From JAQVSH01 sp964451605 (GTDB lineage Bacteria > Bacteroidota > Bacteroidia > Bacteroidales > UBA4181), in contig CAYVJA010000049.1 of assembly GCA_964451605.1 (NCBI GenBank), positions 1 to 20,131 of the forward strand: 20,131 nucleotides of DNA, read 5' to 3'. A program made the position numbers and the translations under genes. How positions within the stretch are numbered: the stretch's first letter is position 1; the number at the start of each line of letters is the position of its first letter. The notes below the pieces were generated by a model, which did no database searches, was not told the DNA's origin, and worked only from the letters and a program-made list of their open reading frames with translations. Of the stretch, positions 5,793-14,621 are shown in pieces.

Positions 5793-8700
5793 CGTTGGAA
5801 TGAACCGGTTAATTCTTTAGGTATCGTAAAGATTTTCTATAAATCAGGGCTCGGGCTTTTGCTGCTGTTCACGGTCTTGCTATCCGTGATGTGGCTTCTA
5901 TTGTCCACTTCGTTCTTTCAAAGTTTTCTGGCTTCGAAACTCTCTTCTGCCCTGAATCGCCGTTTTGGGATTCACCTCACTATCGGGCAGGCAGATGTAT
6001 CCGGGTTGCACAATCTTGCCTTCGACGCTTTCTGCCTTTACGGATCGGATAACGATACCCTGCTCTATACACCGCATCTCACAGTAGGGTTTCGTCGTTT
6101 TTCTCTATCCAGAAAATGGATTGAGGTGCGCCAGGCGCACTTTTCCTCTCCTGATATCCGGTTTCGGACCGATAGTGCCGGAGTTGTCAATTTTCAGCAT
6201 ATTATCGCCGCATTTTCTCCGAAAGACAGCACCGGAAACCGGCCTCTCCGACTTTTTCTCCACCATGTTTCGTTCGATGAGGGCCGCTTCTCGTTTCGGG
6301 GCAACAAAAGCAGGGCAACTGAATACGGAGTGAACTTCTCCGATCTGGCGCTTCGTGCCATGAATCTTACCGTCGAGGGGTTTCGGACGCTTCCGGAGGG
6401 GGGAGTGACATTCGACATTAAGCAGCTCAGCGGAGTAGAGAAATCGGGGTTCGACCTCAGAAAATTCTCTGCCGGCCTCACTATCGACCGGCACCAACTC
6501 TCTTTTCGTAACGTGTCGGTGCAGACAGCGGGCTCGGATCTTTCCGCTGCAGAAGCCACCTTTAGCTTTACCTCCTTCCGTCAGATGGGCGGCGGGCGGT
6601 TCCCCGAATGGGTAAATCTCCATTTCGACATCTCTCCCTCCTCTGTTCAGATGGCCGATTTGGCCTTTTTTGTCCCTGCTTTCAGAGGGTGGAATCAATC
6701 CATTGATCTCTCAGCCAAGACGGAGGGCACTCTTTCGGAACTGAAAATCAGTCCGCTCAATCTGACCCTTTCCGGGGGAAGTCATTATCGGGGCTCGCTC
6801 GAGATGAACGGCTCCCCTTTTGGCGGGAATGCCTATCTCTATGCCCTTGCCAACCAGCTGGTACTTTACCCGGACGACGTGACCCGAATCCTTCGTCAGG
6901 CTACCCGGAGGCCCGACCTTGTCCTTCCCTCCTGGCTTCTTCCAGTGGAGTACCTCGAATATCAGGGAAACTTTACAGGATTTCTGCGTGATTTCGTGGC
7001 CTATGGCAAAATCAGAACCAATCTGGGTTCGTTTTCCACCGATCTGCTTTTTGGCCCTTCCAAACTGACACCCTCCGGGAGCTCCGATCTCTCCTTTTCG
7101 TTTCGGGGTACGGTTGCTACCGATCGTTTTGCATTGGGAGAGTTTCTGGGCATGGAGAGCCAGGTGGGGTCGGTTACAATGAAGGCTATGGTCGACGGAG
7201 TACTGTGGAACGCCAACCGGGTAGAGGCTTCCATGAACGGAATGCTGGGCAGGATTGAGATAGGGGGGTACCCTTACGAGGAGGTGGCTATCAACGGACT
7301 TCTAAAAGGCAAGACTTTCGATGGGAATCTTTCGGTAGCGGGTGATGATCTGATGCTCGATTTTCAGGGAAAGGTTGATTTGGGCGGTGTTCTTCCGGCA
7401 TTTCGTTTTTCGGCCAATGTTACCGATGCCAATCTTTCGGCACTTCGTTGGTTTAATGCCGATTCTGCCTCTTTTGCCTCTTTCTCGGTTGATGCCGATT
7501 TTAAAGGCACACGTTTGGACGATCTCGATGGAGAGATACGGCTTAATAATGCCTTCTTCCGGAAACCCCATCAGGAGATGAAGGTGGAGAACCTGCTCCT
7601 TTTTACCAAAAAAATAGAGGGGGTCAACCGGTTTATTCTTCGGTCCGATCTGGCCGATGCCGAAGTCTGGGGTTCGTATCGGTTGTCGAACCTGCTCCCT
7701 TCCTTCTACACTTTGCTGGGCCACTATTTGCCCTCTCTTGTTCCCGAAACGCATAGGAACCGGTTATCGGGGGGTGAAGACAGATTTCGTTTCGAGCTCG
7801 ATCTGAAGAACCTTCAGCCTTTCTCCGACTATTTCGACACCCCCTTCAAGATTGCGCGCGATACCCGCATCGACGGAGAGTATAATCCATCCGGCAATGA
7901 CCTCACGCTCACACTCAAATCGCAGCGCCTTGAATGGGCAAAGTTTAGCCTGGCCGATGCCTTTTTACGATGCGGATTTTCGGGCGGACGTTACCGGATT
8001 ATGGGAGGAGCCCGACAGTTGGAGATCCCTGGTGGTGATCTCTTCGAACAGTTTCGCTTTAGTGGAGCGGCCCTCTCCGATTCGGCTCAGTTTACGATGG
8101 CATGGGGCGAACCGGGACAAGCCCATCAGGCATCAATGGTCTGGGATCTTCTCTTCCGACGCGATGATCTGCAGAATAAGCCGTGGATATTTCTGAAAAG
8201 TCGTCCGGCCGATTTGGTGTTTCACTATATCGGATGGCATATCGATCCGGGAACTCTGATTTTCACCCCCGGTTCGCTCGAAATCGGCGGGCTTCGTATT
8301 TCGAATGCCGGACAGGAGATTGGCATTGGAGGTCTCTTTTCGCGGAGAGAGACAGATACCCTTCGGATCAGTTTGAAGAATATTCGACTGGCCAACTCCC
8401 GACGTCCTCCTTCCCGAAAACAGCTGGCTTTTGGAGGAACCCTCAACGGGATAGCCCGCATTACCAGCAAGGAGCAAAAAAGATTGGTATTTGCCGATTT
8501 GCGTGCCGACTCTCTCCGGATGAACAGTCAGTTTTTTGGGACTACCCGTTTGATTGCCGACTGGGATCCGGATCGCGAGCAGATAGCCATGCAGATGCAC
8601 GCTGCCGACAGGGGTGTGGAGACACTGAATGTAAGTGGCGATTATCACCCTAAAAGTAAGGCGCTCGATGTTAAGATAGGCGTAGAACAGTTTGGCGTTG

Positions 8701-10364
8701 ATTTTTTTACCCCCTTTCTCGATCGGATCTTCTCCGGGTTGGAGGGGAAAGTTCGCGCCGATTTACACCTTACCGGTACGCTTCCGGCACCTCTGTTCAA
8801 TGGCTTTGTCTATCTCGACAGTGCTGCTTTTACCCTCGACTATCTGAATACCCGATATCGGGTTACTTCCCGTGTACCCGTAGAGGATAATCGTTTTTTG
8901 TTGCGCAATGCCACGGTATTTGATGAGGAGGGTAATCGGTGTATTGCCAATGCAGAAGTGACGCACAAGAATTTTAAGAATTTTCATTTCGACTTCCACT
9001 TCCGCAGCAATAATTTCCAGAGCATGAATTTGCAGGAATCCGACTCCCGCCCCTTCTTCGGAAAGGCCTATGCCTCGGGCGAGATTACGCTGAAGGGTCC
9101 CCCCTCGGCACTGCAGTTGCAGATGGCTGCCAGAACCGAAGCCGGTACCGTGATTTCGATTCCTCTAACCGGGGCAACCACTATAGGCAGTTCCGACTTT
9201 ATACGGATTGTATCGCCCCCATCGTTATCCAAGACAATTTCTCCTCTTTCGGCATCCTCTCCGGAGGCCCCGGACGATTTTGTGGAAGACCGGAAAGGAT
9301 TGGCGCTCGATCTTGAGATTGAGACTACTCCGGCCGCCGAAGTGCAGCTGATTTTCGATGAAAAAATCGGGGATGTGATCAAAGGACGGGGTACCGCCTC
9401 GATGCGAATGAATGTTACCCGAAACGGACGGTTTACCTTGTTTGGCACCTATACAGTCGATCAGGGCGATTATCTGTTTACGGTGCAAAATTTTTTTCAG
9501 CGACGTTTCGAGATTGAGCGGGGAGGTACAATAGTCTGGAACGGCGATCCTCTCGATGCAACCATCAATATGAAGGCACTCTACCGGACGCGCACCTCGC
9601 TGGCCGGTTTAGTCTCTCCCGAAGGCGGTTTCTCGGAGCTGGCTTCACGAAGAGTGCCTGTGGAATGCGTGTTGCTTCTGAGCGACAAGTTGATGAATCC
9701 CACCGTCGATTTTGACATTCAGCTCCAGAATGCCGACCAGGATGTCAGGGAGATTGTGAGTGGTATGCTCTACAATCAGGAGGAGAAGAGCAAACAGGCT
9801 ATTTCGCTTATGCTCCTGAACAGCTTTTATTCGGAAGAGAGTTTCTTTTCGGGCGAAACCAGTATGGATGCCCTCGGAAGCACCACCAGCGAGTTTCTCT
9901 CCAATCAGCTGGAGCGCTTTCTGGGTCAGTTTAGTCCCAATTTCAGTCTGGGGGTGAGCTATCGGTATTTCAGCCAGTTGCAGACCCAGTCGCTCGAAAT
10001 GGATATGTCGCAACGTCTCTTTAAGGAGGCGGTGTCGCTGAATGCCAGTTTCGGTAACCGTGAGATTGTCAATGCCTCCCGTTCGTTGGTGGTCGATGCC
10101 GATATCGATATTCGTCTGGGATCGAGCGGGAAATATCGTCTAAAGGGTTTCAACCGTTCGAACGATCTCTCCCTTTTTGAACCCGAACCCTATTACACCC
10201 AGGGCATCGGGTTTGTCTACCGCCGTGATTTCGACAGGATATCGGAGTTAATTCCCTTTCGGCGTCAGCCGAAAAAGGAGTCGGAAACCGCACCTCGCAC
10301 GGAATCTGCTCTCAGAACCTCCGAAGAGGATGACGACACATCGTTTCTCCGTTTTGCGCCTTAA
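5790..10364 (+). CDS. tamB: TamB-family translocation/assembly module protein (AsmA-like, very large)
   Basis: This is a protein of about 1,525 residues with one N-terminal membrane anchor (L-G-L-L-L-L-F-T-V-L-L-S-V-M-W-L-L-L) followed by a very long, almost cysteine-free beta-rich body. The C-terminal part has the TamB (DUF490) domain, with G-R-G-T-A-S-M-R-M-N-V and the segment with G-D-Y-L-F-T-V-Q-N at about 9380-9500. The tail is acidic and low in complexity, then S-F-L-R-F-A-P. By family it spans the periplasm from the inner membrane and forms a hydrophobic groove for phospholipid transport or outer-membrane protein assembly with a BamA-type partner, which is not in this window. The start is uncertain. 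The open frame reaches up to ATG 5676 inside tsaD, and I give the TTG at 5790. The ATG at 5800 would give a better N-terminus but is one base out of frame. The 3' end overlaps the convergent dehydrogenase gene by 4 nt. Confidence 0.9.
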   Translation: MRWNEPVNSLGIVKIFYKSGLGLLLLFTVLLSVMWLLLSTSFFQSFLASKLSSALNRRFGIHLTIGQADVSGLHNLAFDAFCLYGSDNDTLLYTPHLTVGFRRFSLSRKWIEVRQAHFSSPDIRFRTDSAGVVNFQHIIAAFSPKDSTGNRPLRLFLHHVSFDEGRFSFRGNKSRATEYGVNFSDLALRAMNLTVEGFRTLPEGGVTFDIKQLSGVEKSGFDLRKFSAGLTIDRHQLSFRNVSVQTAGSDLSAAEATFSFTSFRQMGGGRFPEWVNLHFDISPSSVQMADLAFFVPAFRGWNQSIDLSAKTEGTLSELKISPLNLTLSGGSHYRGSLEMNGSPFGGNAYLYALANQLVLYPDDVTRILRQATRRPDLVLPSWLLPVEYLEYQGNFTGFLRDFVAYGKIRTNLGSFSTDLLFGPSKLTPSGSSDLSFSFRGTVATDRFALGEFLGMESQVGSVTMKAMVDGVLWNANRVEASMNGMLGRIEIGGYPYEEVAINGLLKGKTFDGNLSVAGDDLMLDFQGKVDLGGVLPAFRFSANVTDANLSALRWFNADSASFASFSVDADFKGTRLDDLDGEIRLNNAFFRKPHQEMKVENLLLFTKKIEGVNRFILRSDLADAEVWGSYRLSNLLPSFYTLLGHYLPSLVPETHRNRLSGGEDRFRFELDLKNLQPFSDYFDTPFKIARDTRIDGEYNPSGNDLTLTLKSQRLEWAKFSLADAFLRCGFSGGRYRIMGGARQLEIPGGDLFEQFRFSGAALSDSAQFTMAWGEPGQAHQASMVWDLLFRRDDLQNKPWIFLKSRPADLVFHYIGWHIDPGTLIFTPGSLEIGGLRISNAGQEIGIGGLFSRRETDTLRISLKNIRLANSRRPPSRKQLAFGGTLNGIARITSKEQKRLVFADLRADSLRMNSQFFGTTRLIADWDPDREQIAMQMHAADRGVETLNVSGDYHPKSKALDVKIGVEQFGVDFFTPFLDRIFSGLEGKVRADLHLTGTLPAPLFNGFVYLDSAAFTLDYLNTRYRVTSRVPVEDNRFLLRNATVFDEEGNRCIANAEVTHKNFKNFHFDFHFRSNNFQSMNLQESDSRPFFGKAYASGEITLKGPPSALQLQMAARTEAGTVISIPLTGATTIGSSDFIRIVSPPSLSKTISPLSASSPEAPDDFVEDRKGLALDLEIETTPAAEVQLIFDEKIGDVIKGRGTASMRMNVTRNGRFTLFGTYTVDQGDYLFTVQNFFQRRFEIERGGTIVWNGDPLDATINMKALYRTRTSLAGLVSPEGGFSELASRRVPVECVLLLSDKLMNPTVDFDIQLQNADQDVREIVSGMLYNQEEKSKQAISLMLLNSFYSEESFFSGETSMDALGSTTSEFLSNQLERFLGQFSPNFSLGVSYRYFSQLQTQSLEMDMSQRLFKEAVSLNASFGNREIVNASRSLVVDADIDIRLGSSGKYRLKGFNRSNDLSLFEPEPYYTQGIGFVYRRDFDRISELIPFRRQPKKESETAPRTESALRTSEEDDDTSFLRFAP

Positions 10365-11440
10365 AGCGCCTGGGGAAAACGGAGATCAAACCGGGATGCA
10401 ATCATCTTCAGATCGTCAATCACCTGAGGAATAAGCGTTATTCCTTCTTTTCGGATACGCAGCTCATTTTCGCGTTCCACATCTCCGGGTATCAACACAC
10501 GCTTTTCGCCTTTTGCCGGAGTGGCACTCCGGAGGGTAAGAATCCATTCGTCCATACGTGCCTTAAACTGTTCGGCAGGCATGAACCCATCCACGCGAAG
10601 CGCCCCGAAAAAGTGACCCAATCCTTCGCCAACCTGACGTTCGGGCATAGGCAGATAGGCCACCATTGGAGGTACAAAGGGGCCGAAGTTGGCGCCGGAG
10701 AGCACTGCCGAGAGAATGTCGACCCCGGCACCCAGGCAATAGCCCTTATGACTTCCATGTTCGCGATCGCCCCCCAATGGCAGCATCGAGCCTCCCTGTT
10801 CCAGCACAGAGGGGTTGTCGGAGGGTCTTCCTTCGGCGTCCTGCGCATAACCGAAACTGATCTTCTCGCCTTTCCTGGCTGCCAGCGTAAACTTACCGCG
10901 CGTTACCGGTGTAGTAGCAAAGTCGGCAACAAACGGGGGCTGCTCCTGGGCGGGGACGGCTATGGCAATAGGGTTGGTTCCCAGCATGGCCTGCGCACTG
11001 AAAGTGGGAGCCACCAGAGGGCTGGCATTGGTCATTGCAAAACCAATCATATTGTGTTCGAGCGCCATCATGGCATAATAGCCGGCGATTCCGAAATTAC
11101 AGGAGTTTTTTACTGCCACCCATCCGCTTCCGGTGCGTTCTGCTTTTTTGATGGCCAACTTCATGGCACGAACCGAAGGAATCATTCCAATGGTTCCATC
11201 TCCGTCGATCACTCCGGTAGAGGGGGTCTGGTGCACAATCTTTACATTGGGGCGAGGATTAATTCTGCCTGCAGTCCAAAGGTGGTAATAGTCGCCCAGC
11301 CGTATTACGCCGTGGGTAGAGATGCCTCTTAATTCGGCTGCCAGAAATACAGCAGCCGATTGCCGGGCTGCAGTGGGGGTAAACCCCATTTTAACGATTA
11401 CTTTCGTGGTAAAATCAAAGAGGGAGTCGTAGCTGAACAT
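10361..11440 (-). CDS. Malate/L-lactate dehydrogenase family oxidoreductase (Ldh2 type)
   Basis: This is a 359-residue member of the NAD(P)-dependent malate/lactate/ureidoglycolate dehydrogenase family (PF02615). An open frame extends 38 codons further up (11554) into ubiE, but the ATG at 11440 fits family length and the typical start (F-x-Y-x-x-L). Seen motifs: S-T-H-G at 41-44 with the likely catalytic His43 followed by Arg47, then D-G-D-G-T-I-G near 80, M-L-G-T-N-P-I-A-I-A-V-P and H-K-G-Y-C-L-G. The enzyme would interconvert a 2-hydroxy acid and a 2-oxo acid in the cytoplasm. Candidates are malate, sulfolactate, ureidoglycolate and diketogulonate, and the sequence alone does not choose between them. 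It is a single gene, divergent from ubiE (83-nt gap) and convergent with tamB (4-nt overlap). Confidence 0.92.
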   Translation of the reverse strand: MFSYDSLFDFTTKVIVKMGFTPTAARQSAAVFLAAELRGISTHGVIRLGDYYHLWTAGRINPRPNVKIVHQTPSTGVIDGDGTIGMIPSVRAMKLAIKKAERTGSGWVAVKNSCNFGIAGYYAMMALEHNMIGFAMTNASPLVAPTFSAQAMLGTNPIAIAVPAQEQPPFVADFATTPVTRGKFTLAARKGEKISFGYAQDAEGRPSDNPSVLEQGGSMLPLGGDREHGSHKGYCLGAGVDILSAVLSGANFGPFVPPMVAYLPMPERQVGEGLGHFFGALRVDGFMPAEQFKARMDEWILTLRSATPAKGEKRVLIPGDVERENELRIRKEGITLIPQVIDDLKMIASRFDLRFPQAL

Positions 11441-11466
11441 AGGGTTGCCTAATGGTAAAAAGTCTT

Positions 11467-11474
11467 CAAAAGTA
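11467..11474 (-). promoter_or_regulatory. Candidate -7 element of the dehydrogenase gene
   Basis: On the minus strand this reads TACTTTTG, an exact TAnnTTTG match, 27 nt upstream of the ATG at 11440. That gives a leader of about 20 nt and supports the shorter start chosen for this gene. I see no good -33 TTTG at the expected distance. For ubiE on the other strand the nearest match is CACTTTTG at 11496-11503 (seven of eight). Confidence 0.4.
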
Positions 11475-11523
11475 GTGAAATTGGCCGAAAATTCGCACTT
11501 TTGCCCACCAACCCGTGTAGGAG

Positions 11524-12258
11524 ATGAAAGAGGAGTCAACCGAATATCTGGCAAGAGGCGAGGGCGAACAGATCAGGCAGATGTTTAACCGTATTGCCTG
11601 GCGGTACGATTTTTTGAATCGCCTTTTTACACTCCGCCTCGACGGCCTTTGGCGCAGGAGAGCCGTGAAATATCTGGGCCCCCGTTTCGAAGGCAGGCTG
11701 CTCGATGTGGCCACCGGTACAGCCGATCTGGCACTCGAGGCCTGGAGACAGTACAGACCCCGCGAAATTGTAGGGCTCGACATCTCCGAGGGTATGTTAG
11801 CTCTTGGCCAAAAAAAAATTGACAGACGCCGGCTTTCGCACGTCATCTCATTTGTTCCCGGCGCATCCGAACAGATGCCCTTTCCCGACAGCTCTTTCTC
11901 CGGGGTGATGTGTGGTTTTGGCGTTAGAAATTTCGATCATCTGGATGCGGGGTTGGCCGAGATGTACAGGGTATTGGAAAAGGGCGGGCGATTGGTGATC
12001 CTGGAATTTTCTTCGTCAAGGCACCCTCTTTTCCGAACCTTGTTCGATCTCTATTTTACCCGCATTATGCCTTTTGTGGGCGGATTACTCTCGAAAGATC
12101 GTCAGGCATATCGTTATCTTCCTGCATCGGTCTATCGTTTTCCCTCCGGCGATGGCTTTCTGGAACATCTTTCGAAGGCGGGATTTGTTTCGTCGGGCGT
12201 CCGCGAAATGATGTTTGGTTTGGTATCCATCTACTTTGCTGTGCGTCCGGTAAAATAA
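11524..12258 (+). CDS. menG: Demethylmenaquinone methyltransferase (UbiE/MenG)
   Basis: This 244-residue class I SAM-dependent methyltransferase makes menaquinone from demethylmenaquinone, the last step of the pathway. Seen: F-N-R-I-A-W-R-Y-D-F-L-N near the N-terminus (UbiE signature 1), the SAM loop L-D-V-A-T-G-T-A-D-L-A-L at 60-71, L-D-I-S-E-G-M-L at 85-92, G-F-G-V-R-N-F at 131-137 (signature 2), and the ending V-S-I-Y-F-A-V-R-P. The ATG at 11524 follows a purine-rich GGAG. Since the window has mqnA, and Bacteroidetes respire with menaquinone, MenG activity is more likely than ubiquinone synthesis. It is first in the run menG - porT - FAD dehydrogenase. Linkage of this gene with porT is common in Bacteroidetes, to my knowledge. 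Confidence 0.95.
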   Translation: MKEESTEYLARGEGEQIRQMFNRIAWRYDFLNRLFTLRLDGLWRRRAVKYLGPRFEGRLLDVATGTADLALEAWRQYRPREIVGLDISEGMLALGQKKIDRRRLSHVISFVPGASEQMPFPDSSFSGVMCGFGVRNFDHLDAGLAEMYRVLEKGGRLVILEFSSSRHPLFRTLFDLYFTRIMPFVGGLLSKDRQAYRYLPASVYRFPSGDGFLEHLSKAGFVSSGVREMMFGLVSIYFAVRPVK

Positions 12259-12316
12259 TCGGGGTCCGATTGCGTTAACTATACATGAGCCTGTTCCGGG
12301 TATAAAAAAGTGAAGA

Positions 12317-13039
12317 ATGGTTAAGAAAATTGTACTTGTCTCCATTTTGTCTACACTCTTGTTTTCTGTTGCTATGGGGCAACGGGTTGCGGCCTATACC
12401 AATTTGCCTGATGCCGACGATAAACTGGTCAATTTCGGGTTTGGGATAGGATTACATGCGCAGGATTATTCCTTTGGGTTTAGCAGGCCGGGATTGCTGG
12501 CCGATTTTCCCGATCCTGCCCTCAATTATCATGTTCAGTTAATTGGCAGTATCAAACTCACCCCTTCGCTGAGCCTTCGTCTGCAACCCGGTGTGATTAT
12601 TCCCTCCGAGGCGGCTGTTGCGTTTTATGACGCAGGCTCGAAAGAGCCGATTCCCACCCTCCCCGAGGAGTTATCGGATATTTCGCGGTTTAGCTTTGTG
12701 ATGCCCGTCTTATTGAAATTTTCTGCAAAGCGCTATCGGAATGTCAGACCCTTTTTGGTGGGAGGCTTCTCGCCCCGGATCTCGCGGCCCAATGACGATC
12801 ATAGTGTGATTACCATGAAAGATTCCGAACTCCAGGCCGATGCAGGAGCAGGAATTGATATCTATCTGCCTTATACCAAGATGATTATTGAGTGCAGGGG
12901 GTCGTTCGGGCTAAATAATTCATTTAGTGGATTTCGGGCCGAAACGCCGTTTCGACCCCAATCGGGCGTTAACAAGATGCTTGGAAGCAGCTATTTTCTG
13001 ACGCTCTACTTTGAGGGGGGCTTTCTCAATTTCTTCTGA
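12317..13039 (+). CDS. porT: PorT-family outer membrane protein (type IX secretion)
   Basis: This is a 240-residue protein with an N-terminal signal peptide (M-V-K-K-I-V-L-V-S-I ending A-M-G-Q) and an alternating beta-strand pattern typical of a small outer-membrane barrel. Near the mature start, L-V-N-F-G-F-G-I-G-L-H-A-Q-D-Y resembles the PorT/SprT opening. It ends with a strand rich in aromatics (S-Y-F-L-T-L-Y-F-E-G-G) as expected for a barrel closing strand. PorT is needed for type IX secretion of proteins with C-terminal sorting domains. The length matches P. gingivalis PorT (about 240) and the place behind ubiE/menG (58-nt gap) supports the call. No client protein with a sorting domain is visible here. 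A generic porin-like barrel of the same superfamily is the alternative. Confidence 0.8.
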   Translation: MVKKIVLVSILSTLLFSVAMGQRVAAYTNLPDADDKLVNFGFGIGLHAQDYSFGFSRPGLLADFPDPALNYHVQLIGSIKLTPSLSLRLQPGVIIPSEAAVAFYDAGSKEPIPTLPEELSDISRFSFVMPVLLKFSAKRYRNVRPFLVGGFSPRISRPNDDHSVITMKDSELQADAGAGIDIYLPYTKMIIECRGSFGLNNSFSGFRAETPFRPQSGVNKMLGSSYFLTLYFEGGFLNFF

Positions 13040-13052
13040 TTTTAGTTTCATT

Positions 13053-14621
13053 ATGCAAAAAACGCTCCAACTATCCCTTCTGCCCGATGAGGCAGCCACC
13101 CCTGAACTGCTTAAGGAGGCAGTGGCCCCGATGATTTCGGTCGACCCGGGCGCCATTCTCCACTTGCGGATTGACAGAAAATCGATCGATGCCCGTTCAC
13201 GGCAGGTCAGGATTAACCTCACGGTGACCGTTTTTGTGGATGAGCTGCCCAAAGGACACGAAATCACCTCCTTTGCCTACAACCCTTTGCCATCAGGAGC
13301 GCCCGAAGTGGTGATCGTGGGGGCAGGACCGGCAGGCCTGTTTGCAGCACTCCGTTGTATTGAGCTTGGGATAAAACCCCTGTTGCTGGAGCGAGGGAAA
13401 GAGGTGGCCGAGCGAAAGAAGGATATTGCTCAGCTCTGCCGGAATCAGGGACTCAATCCCGAATCGAACTACTGTTTTGGCGAGGGAGGAGCCGGCACCT
13501 TTTCGGACGGGAAGCTCTACACCCGATCCCGGAAACGGGGAGATGCCCGCCGGATTTTCGACAATTTCTATTTTCACGGTGCACCCGAGTCAATTCTTTA
13601 CGAATCGCACCCCCACATCGGTACCGATAAACTACCCGATGTGATCAGGAAGATGCGAAAAACGCTTCTCGATTGCGGGGGAGAGGTCTGGTTTCAAACC
13701 AAAGTTACCGGGTTATGCATGGAGAACGGCAGGGTTGTGGGGGTTACCACGGCGCAAGGGAGCTCTTTTCGCGCAAAAGCGGTGATCCTGGCAACCGGTC
13801 ATTCGGCCCGTGATGTCTATGAGAACCTCTACAACGAGGGCGTACTGCTCGAAGCCAAGCCCTTTGCCATGGGGCTTCGGGTAGAACACCCTCAGGCCTT
13901 TATCGATTCCGTTCAATATCATTCCGAAGAGCGTGGCCCTTCGTTGCCAGCTGCTAGTTATTCGCTTGTCGATCAGGTGGATGGAAGAGGAGTATACTCA
14001 TTTTGTATGTGTCCCGGAGGTTATATTGTGCCTGCGGCTACCGAGCAGGGAGGGCAGGTGGTGAACGGAATGTCCTCGTCGCGACGACATACCCCGTTTG
14101 CCAATTCCGGCATTCTGGCGGAGATCAGGCTTGAGGATATTCCCGGCCGGAGCGACCATCCCCTGGCAGGATTGCAATACCAGCACGAATTAGAACGGCT
14201 GGCCTTTATCAATGGAGGAGGGGGCCAGATTGCCCCGGCTCAGCGTCTCGACGATTTTGTAAAAGGACGTCTCTCTTCCTCACTTCCCGATTGCTCCTAT
14301 CTTCCCGGGGTAATCTCCTCGCCGGTTCACTTTTGGTTGCCCGAACTCCTTTCGCAACGCCTTCGGCGGGGATTTCAGCTTTTCGATAACAAGATCAGAG
14401 GTTTTGTCTCCTCAGAGGCCATCGTGGTGGGTGTTGAATCCCGCTCTTCTTCACCGGTGCGAATTCCCCGCGATGCACAAACGCTGCAACACGTGGCACT
14501 GCCCGGCCTCTTTCCCTGTGGAGAGGGATCGGGCTATGCAGGGGGTATCACCTCATCGGCGATGGATGGTGAACAGGTGGCCGAACAGGTGGCTTTACAG
14601 CTTAAAACCCTGTGTAATTGA
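13053..14621 (+). CDS. NAD(P)/FAD-dependent dehydrogenase, COG2509 type
   Basis: This is a 522-residue flavoprotein. The open frame begins at 13011 inside porT, but the ATG at 13053, 13 nt after the porT stop, is the likely start. The first 85 residues form a small basic domain typical of COG2509 proteins. Next comes the FAD loop V-V-I-V-G-A-G-P-A-G-L-F-A-A-L with Gly90-Gly95 and the ribose-binding Glu at the end of L-L-L-E-R-G. The family hallmark G-E-G-G-A-G-T-F-S-D-G-K-L-Y-T-R is at 143-158, and a C-terminal FAD motif G-E-G-S-G-Y-A-G-G-I-T-S-S-A closes the chain. The biochemical reaction of this family is not established, so no symbol is given. Its 3' end overlaps convergent purB by 20 nt. 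Confidence 0.9.
   Translation: MQKTLQLSLLPDEAATPELLKEAVAPMISVDPGAILHLRIDRKSIDARSRQVRINLTVTVFVDELPKGHEITSFAYNPLPSGAPEVVIVGAGPAGLFAALRCIELGIKPLLLERGKEVAERKKDIAQLCRNQGLNPESNYCFGEGGAGTFSDGKLYTRSRKRGDARRIFDNFYFHGAPESILYESHPHIGTDKLPDVIRKMRKTLLDCGGEVWFQTKVTGLCMENGRVVGVTTAQGSSFRAKAVILATGHSARDVYENLYNEGVLLEAKPFAMGLRVEHPQAFIDSVQYHSEERGPSLPAASYSLVDQVDGRGVYSFCMCPGGYIVPAATEQGGQVVNGMSSSRRHTPFANSGILAEIRLEDIPGRSDHPLAGLQYQHELERLAFINGGGGQIAPAQRLDDFVKGRLSSSLPDCSYLPGVISSPVHFWLPELLSQRLRRGFQLFDNKIRGFVSSEAIVVGVESRSSSPVRIPRDAQTLQHVALPGLFPCGEGSGYAGGITSSAMDGEQVAEQVALQLKTLCN

Noticed and set aside
6105..6698. 197-codon minus-strand open frame inside tamB
   Set aside because: It is a shadow of the large tamB frame, which has strong family support.
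10613..11332. 239-codon open frame on the plus strand
   Set aside because: It is antisense to the clear Ldh2-type dehydrogenase gene and its protein looks random.
11441..11554. N-terminal extension of the dehydrogenase gene from 11554
   Set aside because: It runs into menG on the other strand, exceeds the family length, and a -7 promoter element at 11467-11474 lies within it.
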